In this document: in pieces, positions 44,927-53,736 of the stretch
Position numbering within the stretch: position 1 is the stretch's first letter
Layout of the letters: every line of letters starts with the position of its first letter
NCBI RefSeq assembly: GCF_014648995.1
Contig: NZ_BMSE01000003.1
Span: 62,001-126,000 of the forward strand
Reading direction: 5' to 3'
From: Streptomyces massasporeus
GTDB taxonomy: Bacteria > Actinomycetota > Actinomycetes > Streptomycetales > Streptomycetaceae
DNA length: 64,000 bases
Translations under genes and position numbers: made by a program
Notes under the pieces: generated by a model
Databases searched by the model: none
Told to the model about the DNA's origin: nothing
The model's input: only the letters and a program-made list of their open reading frames with translations

Positions 44927-46325
44927 GCGCCAGATACATCGCGTCGGTCCCGTGCAGATGCGGCCACAGCTGCACGTCCGGCCCGTCGCCCAGGTCCGGT
45001 ACGCCGGGCAGCAGCGGCCGGGCGTCCACGAGCTCCGTGTCCGGGTGCTGCTTGAGCACGTCGGCGACGACGGCCCGGGTCTCGGCGAGGTGCGGCGAGC
45101 AGGTCGCGTAGCCCACGACACCGCCGACCCGCACGGACTCCAGGGCGGTGCGCAGCAGGCCGCGCTGGAGCGGCGCGAAGCCCTCCAGGTCCTGCGGGCG
45201 GCGCCGCCAGCGCGCCTCGGGGCGGCGGCGCAGCGCGCCGAGGCCGGTGCACGGCACGTCGACCAGCACCCGGTCGAAGCTGCCGGGCCGCCACGCCGGA
45301 CGCGTCCCGTCCGCGGCGATCACCTGGTACGGCCCCGGGTTGCCGGCCAGCGCCTTCGCGACGAGGCCCGCGCGATGGGTCTGCTTCTCGGAGGCGACGA
45401 GCAGGGCCCCTCGCTCCGCGGCGAGCGCACCGAGCAGCGCGGCCTTGCCGCCGGGTCCCGCGCACCCGTCCAGCCAGCGCCGGTCGGGTCCGTCCAGGGG
45501 CGCGTTGGCGAGGGCGATCGCGACGAGCTGGCTGCCCTCGTCCTGCACGCCCGCGCGCCCGTCCCGCACGGCCGCGATGGCGCCCGGCTCCCCGCCCTCG
45601 GTCAGCCGCACCGCATAGGGCGACCAGTGCCCCTGCACGGCGGCGTCCTCGTCGAGCAGTTCCTCCGGGGTGGCCCGTCCGGGCCGTGCCACCAGGGTCA
45701 CCTCGGGCCGTTCGTTGTCGGCGCGGAGCAACTCCTCGACACCGTCCCGCCCGCCGCCGAGGGAGTCCCACAGCGCGGACACGACCCACCGCGGGTGCGA
45801 GTGCACGACGGCGAGATGGTCCTCGGGATCCTCGTCGTAGGGCGGTGCGACCCGCTCCAGCCAGCCGTCGAGATCGTCCTGCGCGACCTTGCGCAGCACG
45901 GCGTTGACGAACTTGGCCCGCCCGTCGCCGAGCACCACCCGCGCGAGCTCGACGGTGGCGGACACGGCCGCGTGCGTCGGGATCCGTGTGCCGAGCAGCT
46001 GATGCGCGCCGAGGCTCAGCACGTCCAGCACCGGCGGGTCGACCTCGCGGAGCGACCGGTCCACACACGACGCCAGAATCGCGTCGTACGTCCCCTGCCG
46101 CCGCAGCGTCCCGTACACCAGCTCGGTGGCGAGCGCCGCGTCCCGGGCGTCGAAGTCGTCCTTCTCGCGCGCCTTGCGCAACAGGGGCGGCAGAACGAGG
46201 TTGGCGTAGGCGTCCCGCTCGTCCACGGCCCTCAGCGCCTCGAAGGCGAGGATGCGGACGGGGTCCTTCTTGGGCCGGCGGTAGGGCTTGCCTGACGTGC
46301 GGGCTCGACGGGGCTGTTCGCTCAC
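44907..46325 (-). CDS. rsmB: 16S rRNA (cytosine(967)-C(5))-methyltransferase
   Basis: 472 residues. An N-terminal NusB-like RNA-binding domain (about 15-165) precedes the Sun/Fmu methyltransferase domain. The SAM loop L-D-G-C-A-G-P-G-G-K is near residue 285, with the two active-site cysteines in V-D-V-P-C-T-G-L-G and G-Y-A-T-C-S-P. The domain modifies C967 of 16S rRNA using SAM. GTG 46325 is preceded by GGAG 10 nt away. It follows fmt by 139 bp on the same strand, the usual actinobacterial fmt-rsmB arrangement. Confidence 0.94.
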   Translation of the reverse strand: MSEQPRRARTSGKPYRRPKKDPVRILAFEALRAVDERDAYANLVLPPLLRKAREKDDFDARDAALATELVYGTLRRQGTYDAILASCVDRSLREVDPPVLDVLSLGAHQLLGTRIPTHAAVSATVELARVVLGDGRAKFVNAVLRKVAQDDLDGWLERVAPPYDEDPEDHLAVVHSHPRWVVSALWDSLGGGRDGVEELLRADNERPEVTLVARPGRATPEELLDEDAAVQGHWSPYAVRLTEGGEPGAIAAVRDGRAGVQDEGSQLVAIALANAPLDGPDRRWLDGCAGPGGKAALLGALAAERGALLVASEKQTHRAGLVAKALAGNPGPYQVIAADGTRPAWRPGSFDRVLVDVPCTGLGALRRRPEARWRRRPQDLEGFAPLQRGLLRTALESVRVGGVVGYATCSPHLAETRAVVADVLKQHPDTELVDARPLLPGVPDLGDGPDVQLWPHLHGTDAMYLALIRRTG

Positions 46326-46464
46326 GAAAAAGGTGCTCCGGGGGTGAGGTGAAGTGCGCCGTCCAGCCTACGCCGCCGGGAGCTCGGCGAAACCCGCAAG
46401 CGGGGCACGAGCACCGGCAGGAGCACGGCAGGACCGGAAGACGGACACCCGGCCCGCGCCGGCG

Positions 46465-47397
46465 TCAGCCGCCGAGCCGCTCGCCCTCGACGATCCGCAC
46501 CCCGCGCGCCCAGTCCGCCGCCCGCATCGGCTTCTTGCCCTGGGCCTGCACCCACAGCAGCTCGACGCCGTACGAGCCGGTGCCGACGTGGACGGTGTTC
46601 TTCCCGGCGGCGATCTGCCCCGGGGCGAGGTCCGTCCGGTCGGGCACGGGGGCGACCTGGATCAGCTTCAGACGCTCACCCCGGAAGGTGGTCCAGGCGC
46701 CGGGGGCCGGGGTGCAGCCCCGCACCATCCGGTCGACGCGCAGCGCGGGCGCGCCGAAGTCGAGGTGCGCGTACTCGACGTTGACCTTCGGGGCGAGGCT
46801 GATCCCGTCGGCCGGCTGCGGTACGGCCTTCAGCGTGCCGTCCTCGATCCCGTCCATGGTCGCCACGAGCAGCCCGGCACCGGCGAACGCCAGGCGCGTC
46901 AGCAGGTCCCCGCTGGTGTCGGTGGCCCGGATCTCCTCCGTCACCGTCCCGTACACCGGCCCGGAGTCGAGCCCCTCCTCGATCAGGAACGTCGAGGCTC
47001 CGGTGATCTCGTCGCCGGCCATGATGGCGTGCTGCACGGGCGCGGCACCGCGCCAGGCCGGCAGCAGGGAGAAGTGCAGATTGACCCAGCCCTGCGCGGG
47101 GATGTCGAGGGCGACCCGGGGCAGCAGCGCCCCGTAGGCGACGACGGGGCAGCAGTCCGGCCCGATCTCCCGCAGTCGCTCCAGGAACTCGGGGTCCTTC
47201 GGCTTCGCGGGCTTCAGCACCTCGATCCCGGCCTCCTCCGCCCGCTCGGCGACGGGCGACGCGACGAGCCTGCGTCCGCGCCCGGCCGGCGCGTCGGGCC
47301 GCGTGACGACGGCGGCCACCTCGTGCCGCCCGGAGGCGAGCAGAGCGTCCAGAGCGGGAACGGCGACCTCGGGTGTACCGGCGAAGACGAGCTTCAT
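46465..47397 (-). CDS. fmt: Methionyl-tRNA formyltransferase
   Basis: A 310-residue enzyme that formylates initiator Met-tRNA using 10-formyl-THF. The N-terminal Rossmann-like domain starts [11 protein letters not shown] and contains the formyl-transfer signature [11 protein letters not shown], with N-L-H just before it. The C-terminal OB-fold tRNA-binding domain covers about residues 205-305. ATG 47397 is where the family begins. It is upstream of rsmB; priA is the next minus-strand gene upstream, separated by a plus-strand gene. Confidence 0.96.
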   Translation of the reverse strand: MKLVFAGTPEVAVPALDALLASGRHEVAAVVTRPDAPAGRGRRLVASPVAERAEEAGIEVLKPAKPKDPEFLERLREIGPDCCPVVAYGALLPRVALDIPAQGWVNLHFSLLPAWRGAAPVQHAIMAGDEITGASTFLIEEGLDSGPVYGTVTEEIRATDTSGDLLTRLAFAGAGLLVATMDGIEDGTLKAVPQPADGISLAPKVNVEYAHLDFGAPALRVDRMVRGCTPAPGAWTTFRGERLKLIQVAPVPDRTDLAPGQIAAGKNTVHVGTGSYGVELLWVQAQGKKPMRAADWARGVRIVEGERLGG

Positions 47398-47720
47398 GGG
47401 GTGGTGGCGGCCTCTCGGGGCGGGAATCGGACGGGCGACGCCCAAGTCTATGAGCCCGGGACGGAAAGCCGCCGACGGCGCTCAGCCCCCCAGGAGAGCT
47501 CGGCCTCTTGAGAGGCTGCCGGCGACGGTGCGCGGGCGGGAGACGAGCGGCGAAGGCCACAGGCCGAGGCGCACACCCCGCGCAAACGGGCGCACGCATA
47601 TGCCCCCACGCCCCCACACCGTGACCAGCGGAGCGAATCCGCGTTGGTCAAGACAGAGTTGACCACAGCGGGCCGCGATCGCGGCCCATTCCTTTCAACG
47701 CCGGTTCGAGAGGCTTGTTC
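47398..47720. other. Divergent intergenic region upstream of fmt
   Basis: A 323-bp gap between fmt and the plus-strand HTH-protein gene. It includes TTGACC at 47659-47664 and an 18-bp perfect palindrome GGGCCGCGATCGCGGCCC at 47670-47687, just ahead of the plus-strand gene. No gene is supported. Confidence 0.55.
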
Positions 47721-48272
47721 ATGGCCGACCACGCAACCCACGACGCCCAGGCTCGGGCCAGCCTGCACTTGCTGGTGCGGGACATCGAGCGGGTCCGCCG
47801 GCAGGTGGACGCACTGCGCACCCTCACCGCCCAGCTGGGGAACGTCTACCGCCCGCGCCGCTCCGGCCCCTCCACGGGCTTCGTCGTCTACGGACGCGCC
47901 CCCGCCCCGACGGTACGTCTCGCCCAGGAGCTGCGGGACAGTGTCGAGACCCTGGTGACGGCGGCCGTGGACTTCGACCGCTCACTCGGCTTCTCGTGGG
48001 ACGCGGTGGGCTCCGCCCTCGGAGTCACCAAGCAGGCGGTCCACCGCCGTTACGGCGCCCGCCGTGCCACGGCCCAGTCGGCCGTGCCGGAGCCGGAGCG
48101 CACGCCGGAGCCGACGCCGACGGGCGGCCGCGCGGTCAATGTGACCACCGGTCTGCCCACGGTCCCGACGGTCCCCGCGGCCCGCTCCATGCCCACGCAG
48201 CCGACGGCCGGCAGCCCCGCACTCCGCGACGAGGCGCGGCCCACGGCCTTCCCGGGCCCGCGCAACGGCTGA
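47721..48272 (+). CDS. Small helix-turn-helix protein, unknown role
   Basis: A 183-residue protein. Residues 10-40 form a helix with heptad-like leucines. Residues about 93-112 ([19 protein letters not shown]) are a clear helix-turn-helix of the kind that recognises DNA. The last 65 residues are Pro/Thr-rich and probably unfolded. No ligand domain is visible. ATG 47721 is 7 nt behind GAGAGG. The palindrome at 47670-47687 just upstream could be its own operator (inference). A 12-bp-stem terminator follows at 48286-48314. Confidence 0.75.
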   Translation: MADHATHDAQARASLHLLVRDIERVRRQVDALRTLTAQLGNVYRPRRSGPSTGFVVYGRAPAPTVRLAQELRDSVETLVTAAVDFDRSLGFSWDAVGSALGVTKQAVHRRYGARRATAQSAVPEPERTPEPTPTGGRAVNVTTGLPTVPTVPAARSMPTQPTAGSPALRDEARPTAFPGPRNG

Positions 48273-48285
48273 CACACCCTCTCCA

Positions 48286-48314
48286 TGCCCTCCCGGAACG
48301 CCTCCGGGAGGGCA
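48286..48314. terminator. Terminator between the HTH-protein gene and priA
   Basis: A perfect 12-bp stem (48286-48297 with 48303-48314) and a 5-nt loop lie 14 bp past the plus-strand gene. It sits in the 130-bp convergent gap with priA. Confidence 0.8.
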
Positions 48315-48401
48315 GCCGCGTCTCCGGGCAACACCGGACCCCAGGAGACACCCACCACCGCCATGCGCGGACCGCCAGGGTCCTCAAGCACCGCCCGCGG
48401 A

Positions 48402-50555
48402 TCAGCCGATGTCGGCCGGGTCGACCCTCACCCACACACCTGCGCCGCTTCCGCTTCCCCTGGCCATCCGCGCTGCCTGCGCGGCCTTGAGCGCGGCGGC
48501 CAGCGCGGCCCCCCTGCCCGGCGGCACCCGCAGCATCGCCCGCTCCCACTGCTCCCCGGGCGGCGGCGCCCCGGCCCGCCGAGGCCGCCCGGCGTCGGGG
48601 ACGGGCAACGGCACCGGCCCCAGCACCTCGGCCTCGGGCGGCAGTTCGGCCGCACGGAGGAAGTCGGCCACCGCCTCCGCAGGGCCCGACACGGCCGCCA
48701 TCCGCGACACCGGCGGGAATCCCAGCTCGGACCGCTCGGCGAGTTCCCGCACCGCGTGTCCGACGGGATCCCAGCGGACGAGCGCCTGCACGGGCCGCAG
48801 CGTCGGCTCGGCCACGACCACCACCGTGCCGCCGGCCGACTGCGGCCGGACGAGGGACGCGGCCGCGAGCCACCGCCGCAACGCGTCCTCCCCGGCCCGC
48901 AGATCGGGCCGCCCGAGCATGGCCCACCCGTCCAGCAGCAGCGCCGCCGCGTACCCGCCCTCGGCAACGGGCTCGGCACCCGGCGTGCTCACGACCAGTG
49001 CGGGCGCCCCCGGCACCGTGTCGAGCACGTGCTCCCGCCCCGAGGTGCGGACCGGCACGGCGGGGAACGCCCGGCCGAGTTCCTCGGCAGTCCGCCGCGC
49101 CCCGACGACCGAGGCGCGCAGACGGAAGGCTCCGCAGTCAGGGCAGTGCCAGCCGCTCTCCTCGCGCCCGCACCACCCACAGTTCAGGGCACCGCCGTCC
49201 GGCGCCTCCAGCGGCCCGGCGCAGTGCCGGCAGCGCGCGGGCGCCCGGCAGTTGGCACAGGCCATGCGCGGCACGTACCCCCTGCGGGGCACCTGCACCA
49301 GCACCGGGCCGCTCCGCAGCCCCTCCCTGACGGCCTGCCAGGCGAGGGTGGGCAGCCGGGCGGCCCGGGCGGCCTCGTCCCGGGCGAGATCCTGGTCCCC
49401 GACGGTCCGTACCAGCGGAGCGGTGGCCCGAACCTGCTCCCTCCCCGCGACGAGCGGCCGGGCCCAGCCGCTCTCGACGAGCTGCGCGGCCTCCACCGTG
49501 CAGCCCCAGCTCCCCAGCAGGAAGCCGCACTTGTCCAGCGCGGCCCTCAGCAGGAGCACCTCGCGGGCGTGGGGCTGCGGGGCGTGTTGCTCGCTGTGGC
49601 TGTCGTCGCCGTCGTCCCAGAGGGCGACCAGGCCGAGGTCCTGGACGGGTGCGAACATCGCGGCCCTCGTCCCGATCACGGCCCGTACGGAGCCACGCCG
49701 CACCGCGAGCCACTGCGCGTACCGCTTCTCGGGGCCGGCGTCGGCGGTGAGCACCGCGTGCCGCCCCTTGCCCAGCAGCGAGGTCAGTGCGGCGTCGACC
49801 CGCGCGACCGCCCGTCCGTCGGGCAGGACGGCGAGCGCCCCGCGCCCGGAGGCCAGCGTCGCGGCGACGGCCCGGGCCAGCTCCTCGCTCCACTGCGGAC
49901 CGGGCAGCGCGTTCCACACGGCCCGGGGCGCCCCGCCGGAGGCCAGGGCCTCCAGGAACGCCGCCCCCCGCTCGTACCGCTGCCAGGAGCCCGCTTCCGG
50001 CGCCGGGGGCGGTGGCAGCGGGTCGGGTGAGGACCGCTGCTCGGCCCGTGCGTTGCGCGGCGGTACGGCGAGCTGCAGGACGTCGGCGAGGCTGCCTGCG
50101 TACCGGTCGGCGACCGCCCTGGCCAGACCCAGCAGTTCCGCGCTGAGCACCTGCTCGGGCGAGACGACCTGGGCGAGGGCGGCCAGCGGGCCGGAGTAGT
50201 CGGACTCGGCCAGCCGCTCGACGAGGAACCCGTCGATCAGCCCGCCGCCCTCGCGCCGCCCCTCGCGCACGCGATGCCGCCCGGCCCCGAACCGGACCCG
50301 CACCCGCACGCCCGGCTGGGCGTCCGCGTCCAGTTCCTCGGGAACGGCGTAGTCGAAGTACCGGTCGAGATGGAGCACGCCCTTGTCGACCAGGACGCGC
50401 GCGACGGGCCGTTCCTTGGCGAGCGAGGCCCCCCGCCAGGTCCGCGGCTTGGCCCGGGGCGTCTTGGCCTTGCGCACACTGTCCCGGATGAGCGCGAGCT
50501 GCTCGGGCGGGGCACCCTCCGCCCCGCCGCCCGCCTGTTCGTTCTCGCTGCTCAC
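48402..50555 (-). CDS. priA: Primosomal protein N' (PriA), helicase motifs degenerate
   Basis: 717 residues. The N-terminal 3'-DNA-binding domain (A-R-V-L-V-D-K-G-V-L-H-L-D-R-Y-F-D-Y onward), winged helix and zinc-binding domain (C-A-N-C, C-R-H-C, C-G-W-C, C-P-D-C, about residues 430-480) are present. However, the expected Walker A G-x-T-G-S-G-K-T is replaced by V-L-P-D-G-R-A-V-A, and the DEEH box by W-D-D-G-D-D. Actinobacterial PriA proteins are known to lack these motifs, so it probably restarts replication without ATP-driven unwinding. GTG 50555. It is 34 bp downstream of the tRNA-like element. Confidence 0.92.
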   Translation of the reverse strand: MSSENEQAGGGAEGAPPEQLALIRDSVRKAKTPRAKPRTWRGASLAKERPVARVLVDKGVLHLDRYFDYAVPEELDADAQPGVRVRVRFGAGRHRVREGRREGGGLIDGFLVERLAESDYSGPLAALAQVVSPEQVLSAELLGLARAVADRYAGSLADVLQLAVPPRNARAEQRSSPDPLPPPPAPEAGSWQRYERGAAFLEALASGGAPRAVWNALPGPQWSEELARAVAATLASGRGALAVLPDGRAVARVDAALTSLLGKGRHAVLTADAGPEKRYAQWLAVRRGSVRAVIGTRAAMFAPVQDLGLVALWDDGDDSHSEQHAPQPHAREVLLLRAALDKCGFLLGSWGCTVEAAQLVESGWARPLVAGREQVRATAPLVRTVGDQDLARDEAARAARLPTLAWQAVREGLRSGPVLVQVPRRGYVPRMACANCRAPARCRHCAGPLEAPDGGALNCGWCGREESGWHCPDCGAFRLRASVVGARRTAEELGRAFPAVPVRTSGREHVLDTVPGAPALVVSTPGAEPVAEGGYAAALLLDGWAMLGRPDLRAGEDALRRWLAAASLVRPQSAGGTVVVVAEPTLRPVQALVRWDPVGHAVRELAERSELGFPPVSRMAAVSGPAEAVADFLRAAELPPEAEVLGPVPLPVPDAGRPRRAGAPPPGEQWERAMLRVPPGRGAALAAALKAAQAARMARGSGSGAGVWVRVDPADIG

Positions 50556-50588
50556 GCTTGCATTCTTACCAAACACCACTGACAAGCG

Positions 50589-50739
50589 GGGGCGCCCGAG
50601 TTCCCTCGCGGTGACGGCGCGCACTCGCCTTGGACCACTCGGCCACGCCACCGGGCTCCGCCCGGCCGGCGGCGGGATTCGAACCCGCGGGGGCTGCTTC
50701 GAGCCCAGAAGTATCCGTCACCTTCGCACCGGGCGCCCC
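50589..50739 (-). ncRNA. Inside-out (permuted) class II tRNA-like RNA
   Basis: Read on the minus strand from 50739, a 10-bp helix (50739-50730 with 50598-50589) and an 8-bp helix (50722-50715 with 50617-50610) lead to a 5-pair stem (50713-50709 with 50626-50622, two G-U pairs) in the anticodon-stem position. Then come a long variable arm (50706-50691, 5-bp stem), a T arm (50688-50672, 5-bp stem, 7-nt TTCGAAT loop), and a helix joining 50671-50660 to 50656-50646 that includes the seven acceptor positions. The D arm (50643-50627, GCC/GGC with the GTGGTCC loop) follows. The order is 3' half then 5' half, and the acceptor is capped by a GGA loop. No encoded CCA or anticodon loop is found. Function unknown. 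Confidence 0.55.
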
Positions 50740-50764
50740 GGCGCTCTCCACCGTAGAGAGCGCC
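50740..50764 (-). other. Hairpin directly before the tRNA-like element
   Basis: A perfect 9-bp stem (50756-50764 with 50740-50748) and a 7-nt loop abut the first helix of the tRNA-like fold with no spacer. It could stack on it, mark the 5' region of the RNA, or be an upstream terminator. Confidence 0.6.
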
Positions 50765-50847
50765 CGCCACCGCCCGCGAGCCGTTTTGAAGGCCCGCAGG
50801 GCAGGAACGGGCCCGCGCGAGGCGGGGGCGGACCCGGCAGGAGGCGG

Positions 50848-50903
50848 GAGTGGGCCGCCCCAGGCGGAGCGGGCGGCGCGAGGCGGAGTGGGCCGCCCCA
50901 GGC
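50848..50903. repeat. Short direct repeat downstream of metK
   Basis: The 18-bp sequence GAGTGGGCCGCCCCAGGC occurs at 50848-50865 and again at 50886-50903, 38 bp apart, each preceded by GAGGCGG. It lies just after the metK terminator. Confidence 0.7.
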
Positions 50904-50917
50904 CCGGAGAGAACGGC

Positions 50918-50949
50918 GAGGCCCGGCCCCCCGAAGGGTGCCGGGCCTC
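50918..50949 (-). terminator. metK terminator
   Basis: A perfect 10-bp stem GAGGCCCGGC/GCCGGGCCTC (50918-50927 with 50940-50949) and a 12-nt loop lie 25 bp after the metK stop codon. Confidence 0.8.
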
Positions 50950-50973
50950 ACGCGATGCCCTGAAGGACGGGAC

Positions 50974-52182
50974 TTACAGCCCCGCGGCCGTGCGCAGCGC
51001 GTCCACGCGGTCCGTCCGCTCCCACGTGAACTCGGGGAGCTCGCGGCCGAAGTGGCCGTACGCGGCGGTCTGGGAGTAGATCGGGCGGAGCAGGTCGAGG
51101 TCGCGGATGATGGCGGCCGGGCGGAGGTCGAAGACCTCGTCGATCGCCTTCTCGATCTTCTCCGTGTCGATCTTGGCGGTGCCGAAGGTCTCGACGAACA
51201 GGCCCACCGGCTCGGCCTTGCCGATCGCGTACGCGACCTGGACCTCGCAGCGGGTGGCGAGACCGGCGGCGACCACGTTCTTCGCGACCCAGCGCATCGC
51301 GTACGCCGCGGAGCGGTCGACCTTGGACGGGTCCTTGCCGGAGAAGGCACCGCCGCCGTGGCGGGCCATGCCACCGTAGGTGTCGATGATGATCTTGCGG
51401 CCGGTCAGGCCGGCGTCACCCATCGGGCCGCCGATCTCGAAGCGGCCGGTGGGGTTGACCAGGAGACGGTAGTTCTCCGTGTCGATCTTGATGCCCTCGT
51501 CCAGGAGCGCCTTCAGCTCCGGCTCGACGACGAACTCCTTGATGTCCGGAGCCAGCAGCGAGTCCAGGTCGATGTCCGAGGCGTGCTGCGAGGAGACGAC
51601 GACGGTGTCCAGGCGGACCGCCTTGTCGCCGTCGTACTCGATGGTGACCTGCGTCTTGCCGTCCGGACGCAGGTAGGGGATCGTGCCGTTCTTGCGCACG
51701 TCGGACAGGCGCTTCGACAGGCGGTGGGCCAGGAAGATCGGCAGCGGCATCAGCGTCGGCGTCTCGTCCGTCGCGTAGCCGAACATCAGGCCCTGGTCGC
51801 CCGCACCCTGCTTGTCGAGTTCGTCCTCGTCGCCCTCGACACGGGACTCGTACGCCGTGTCCACACCCTGGGCGATGTCCGGGGACTGCGCGCCGATCGA
51901 CACCGAGACGCCGCAGGAGGCGCCGTCGAAGCCCTTCTTGCTGGAGTCGTAGCCGATCTCGAGGATCTTGTTCCGGACCAGCGTCGCGATGTCCGCGTAC
52001 GTCTTGGTCGTGACCTCGCCGGCCACGTGCACCAGGCCGGTCGTGATCAGGGTCTCGACGGCGACCCGGGAGGACGGGTCCTCGCGCAGGAGCGCGTCGA
52101 GAATGGTGTCGCTGATCTGGTCAGCGATCTTGTCGGGGTGACCCTCGGTCACGGACTCCGAGGTGAAAAGGCGACGGGACAC
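50974..52182 (-). CDS. metK: S-adenosylmethionine synthetase
   Basis: 402 residues. It makes SAM from methionine and ATP. The conserved segments [21 protein letters not shown] and [17 protein letters not shown] are intact, covering the ATP, metal and methionine sites of the three-domain fold. GTG 52182 sits 4 nt behind GGGAG and starts the family's [14 protein letters not shown]. Its 237-bp upstream region carries a GC-rich leader hairpin (52225-52254). A terminator follows at 50918-50949. Confidence 0.97.
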   Translation of the reverse strand: MSRRLFTSESVTEGHPDKIADQISDTILDALLREDPSSRVAVETLITTGLVHVAGEVTTKTYADIATLVRNKILEIGYDSSKKGFDGASCGVSVSIGAQSPDIAQGVDTAYESRVEGDEDELDKQGAGDQGLMFGYATDETPTLMPLPIFLAHRLSKRLSDVRKNGTIPYLRPDGKTQVTIEYDGDKAVRLDTVVVSSQHASDIDLDSLLAPDIKEFVVEPELKALLDEGIKIDTENYRLLVNPTGRFEIGGPMGDAGLTGRKIIIDTYGGMARHGGGAFSGKDPSKVDRSAAYAMRWVAKNVVAAGLATRCEVQVAYAIGKAEPVGLFVETFGTAKIDTEKIEKAIDEVFDLRPAAIIRDLDLLRPIYSQTAAYGHFGRELPEFTWERTDRVDALRTAAGL

Positions 52183-52224
52183 AACGCTCCCTGGGGTTGC
52201 AGCGGCTGCTGGCTGATCATTGGC

Positions 52225-52254
52225 GGACGGCGGGGGCTGCACCCGGCGCCGTCC
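52225..52254 (-). promoter_or_regulatory. Leader hairpin upstream of metK
   Basis: GGACGGCG (52225-52232) pairs with CGCCGTCC (52247-52254) around a 14-nt loop that can pair further, 43 bp before the metK start. It does not match any SAM riboswitch class I know. Confidence 0.4.
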
Positions 52255-52419
52255 GTGGAACAGTTTACGGGTCACGCTTCGGCCACGGGCCCCCTGTCTC
52301 GCCACTCGGGAGTGCTGTGACCTGCGGCACGGGCATTCTGCCCAATGCCGAGCGACGTTGGCCAGAGGCGCCACGCCCCGATCGACCGGCTTTCGAGGGC
52401 GTGCACGGCGTCCGAGACA

Positions 52420-53622
52420 TCAGCGCAGGCGCTCGGCCACCAGGTCCCACACCGTGTCGGCCAGGGCTTCCTTGGGTCCGTGCGCCACCGCGGTCTCGCT
52501 GCCGTCGGCGCCGAGCACGACCGCCTCGTTCTCCTCGGAACCGAAGGTCTTGCGCTCCCCCACCTCGTTCACGACGAGCAGATCGCAGCCCTTGCGCTTG
52601 AGCTTGGCGCGGCCGTTGGCGAGGACGTCGTCCGTCTCCGCGGCGAAGCCGACGATCACCTGTGCGGTGCGGGCCCGGTCCCCGGATATCTCCGCGAGGA
52701 TGTCCGGATTACGCACCAGGGTGATCGGCTCCGGCTCCTGGCCGTCCTTCTTCTTGATCTTCCCCGCCGCGTACGCCGCCGGGCGGAAGTCCGCCACGGC
52801 GGCCGCCATCACCACGGCGTCGGCGTCGGGGGCGGCCCGCAGCACCGCCTCGCGCAGCTCCACGGCGGTGCCGACCGGCACGACGTCGACGCCCGCCGGG
52901 GCCGGCAGGGTGCTGTTGGCCGCGATCAGCGTGACGCGGGCGCCGCGGGCGGCCGCGGTGCGGGCTAGGGCGTAGCCCTGCTTCCCGGAGGAGCGGTTGC
53001 CGAGGAAGCGGACGGGGTCCAGGGGCTCACGGGTGCCACCGGCGCTGACCACGACGTGCCGGCCCGCGAGGTCGGGCTCGGCGACGCCCCGGGCCAGCAC
53101 GCGGCGGCAGACCTCGAAGATCTCGCCCGGGTCGGGCAGCCGGCCCTTGCCGGTGTCGACGCCGGTGAGGCGGCCCACGGCCGGCTCGATGACGAGGGCG
53201 CCGCGGCGGCGCAGCGTCGCCACGTTCTCCTGGGTGGCCGGGTGCTCCCACATCTCCGTGTGCATGGCGGGGGCGAAGACGACCGGGCAGCGGGCGGTGA
53301 GCAGCGTGTTGGTCAGGAGGTCGTCGGCGAGGCCGTGGGCCGCCTTGGCGAGCATGTCGGCGGTGGCCGGGGCGACGACCACCAGGTCCGCGTGCTGCCC
53401 GATGCGGACGTGCGGGACCTCGTGCACGTCGTCCCACACCTCGGTGGAGACCGGGTGGCCGGAGAGCGCGGACCAGGTCGCGGCGCCGACGAAGTGCAGC
53501 GCGGAGGCGGTGGGCACCACACGCACGTCGTGGCCCGACTCCGTCAGCCGCCGCAGCAGCTCACAGGCCTTGTACGCGGCGATGCCCCCGCTGACCCCCA
53601 GAACGACCTTCGGCTTGTCCAC
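52420..53622 (-). CDS. coaBC: Phosphopantothenoylcysteine decarboxylase / phosphopantothenate-cysteine ligase
   Basis: A 400-residue bifunctional CoA-pathway enzyme. The N-terminal CoaC flavoprotein domain (about 1-180) has G-V-S-G-G-I-A-A-Y-K and P-A-M-H-T-E-M-W, where the family's P-x-M-N-x-x-M-W has His in place of Asn. The C-terminal CoaB domain (about 185-400) has N-R-S-S-G-K-Q-G-Y-A-L-A and K-I-K-K-K. It adds cysteine to phosphopantothenate and then decarboxylates it. GTG 53622 follows GGGGAGAGA. It is preceded by rpoZ with a strong terminator between them, and followed by metK. Confidence 0.95.
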   Translation of the reverse strand: MDKPKVVLGVSGGIAAYKACELLRRLTESGHDVRVVPTASALHFVGAATWSALSGHPVSTEVWDDVHEVPHVRIGQHADLVVVAPATADMLAKAAHGLADDLLTNTLLTARCPVVFAPAMHTEMWEHPATQENVATLRRRGALVIEPAVGRLTGVDTGKGRLPDPGEIFEVCRRVLARGVAEPDLAGRHVVVSAGGTREPLDPVRFLGNRSSGKQGYALARTAAARGARVTLIAANSTLPAPAGVDVVPVGTAVELREAVLRAAPDADAVVMAAAVADFRPAAYAAGKIKKKDGQEPEPITLVRNPDILAEISGDRARTAQVIVGFAAETDDVLANGRAKLKRKGCDLLVVNEVGERKTFGSEENEAVVLGADGSETAVAHGPKEALADTVWDLVAERLR

Positions 53623-53672
53623 GTCTCTCCCCGGACCTCGGCAACCGGCACACCGTACGACTCCATGACACA

Positions 53673-53707
53673 CCACAGGCCCGGCAGTCGGCCTGCCGGG
53701 CCTGTGG
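53673..53707 (-). terminator. Strong terminator between rpoZ and coaBC
   Basis: A perfect 15-bp stem (53673-53687 with 53693-53707) and a 5-nt loop fill the gap 29 bp after the rpoZ stop and 50 bp before the coaBC start, implying that coaBC has its own promoter or depends on read-through. Confidence 0.88.
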
Positions 53708-53736
53708 ACAAGTCAGCGTCAAGCTGTAAATCCTAC

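Larger units (their letters stand above)
50556..50973. other. metK-priA intergenic region with structured RNA
   Basis: A 418-bp gap between two minus-strand genes. In transcription order it holds the metK terminator (50918-50949), a GC-rich stretch with an 18-bp direct repeat (50848-50865 and 50886-50903), a 9-bp-stem hairpin (50740-50764) and the inside-out tRNA-like fold (50589-50739). No protein gene is seen. Confidence 0.7.

Noticed and set aside
50627..50688. An ordinary tRNA gene in the metK-priA gap
   Set aside because: T arm and D arm are both good, but they occur in the wrong order and no anticodon stem with a 7-nt loop can be formed, so a standard tRNA call would be wrong.
50589..50739. 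An attachment site left by an integrative element in a tRNA gene
   Set aside because: There is no integrase, excisionase or duplicated tRNA 3' end nearby, and the two tRNA-like halves pair with each other along their whole length.
50383..52320. A 645-codon plus-strand frame over metK
   Set aside because: Antisense shadow of metK, running through the tRNA-like element; no ribosome-binding site or family match.
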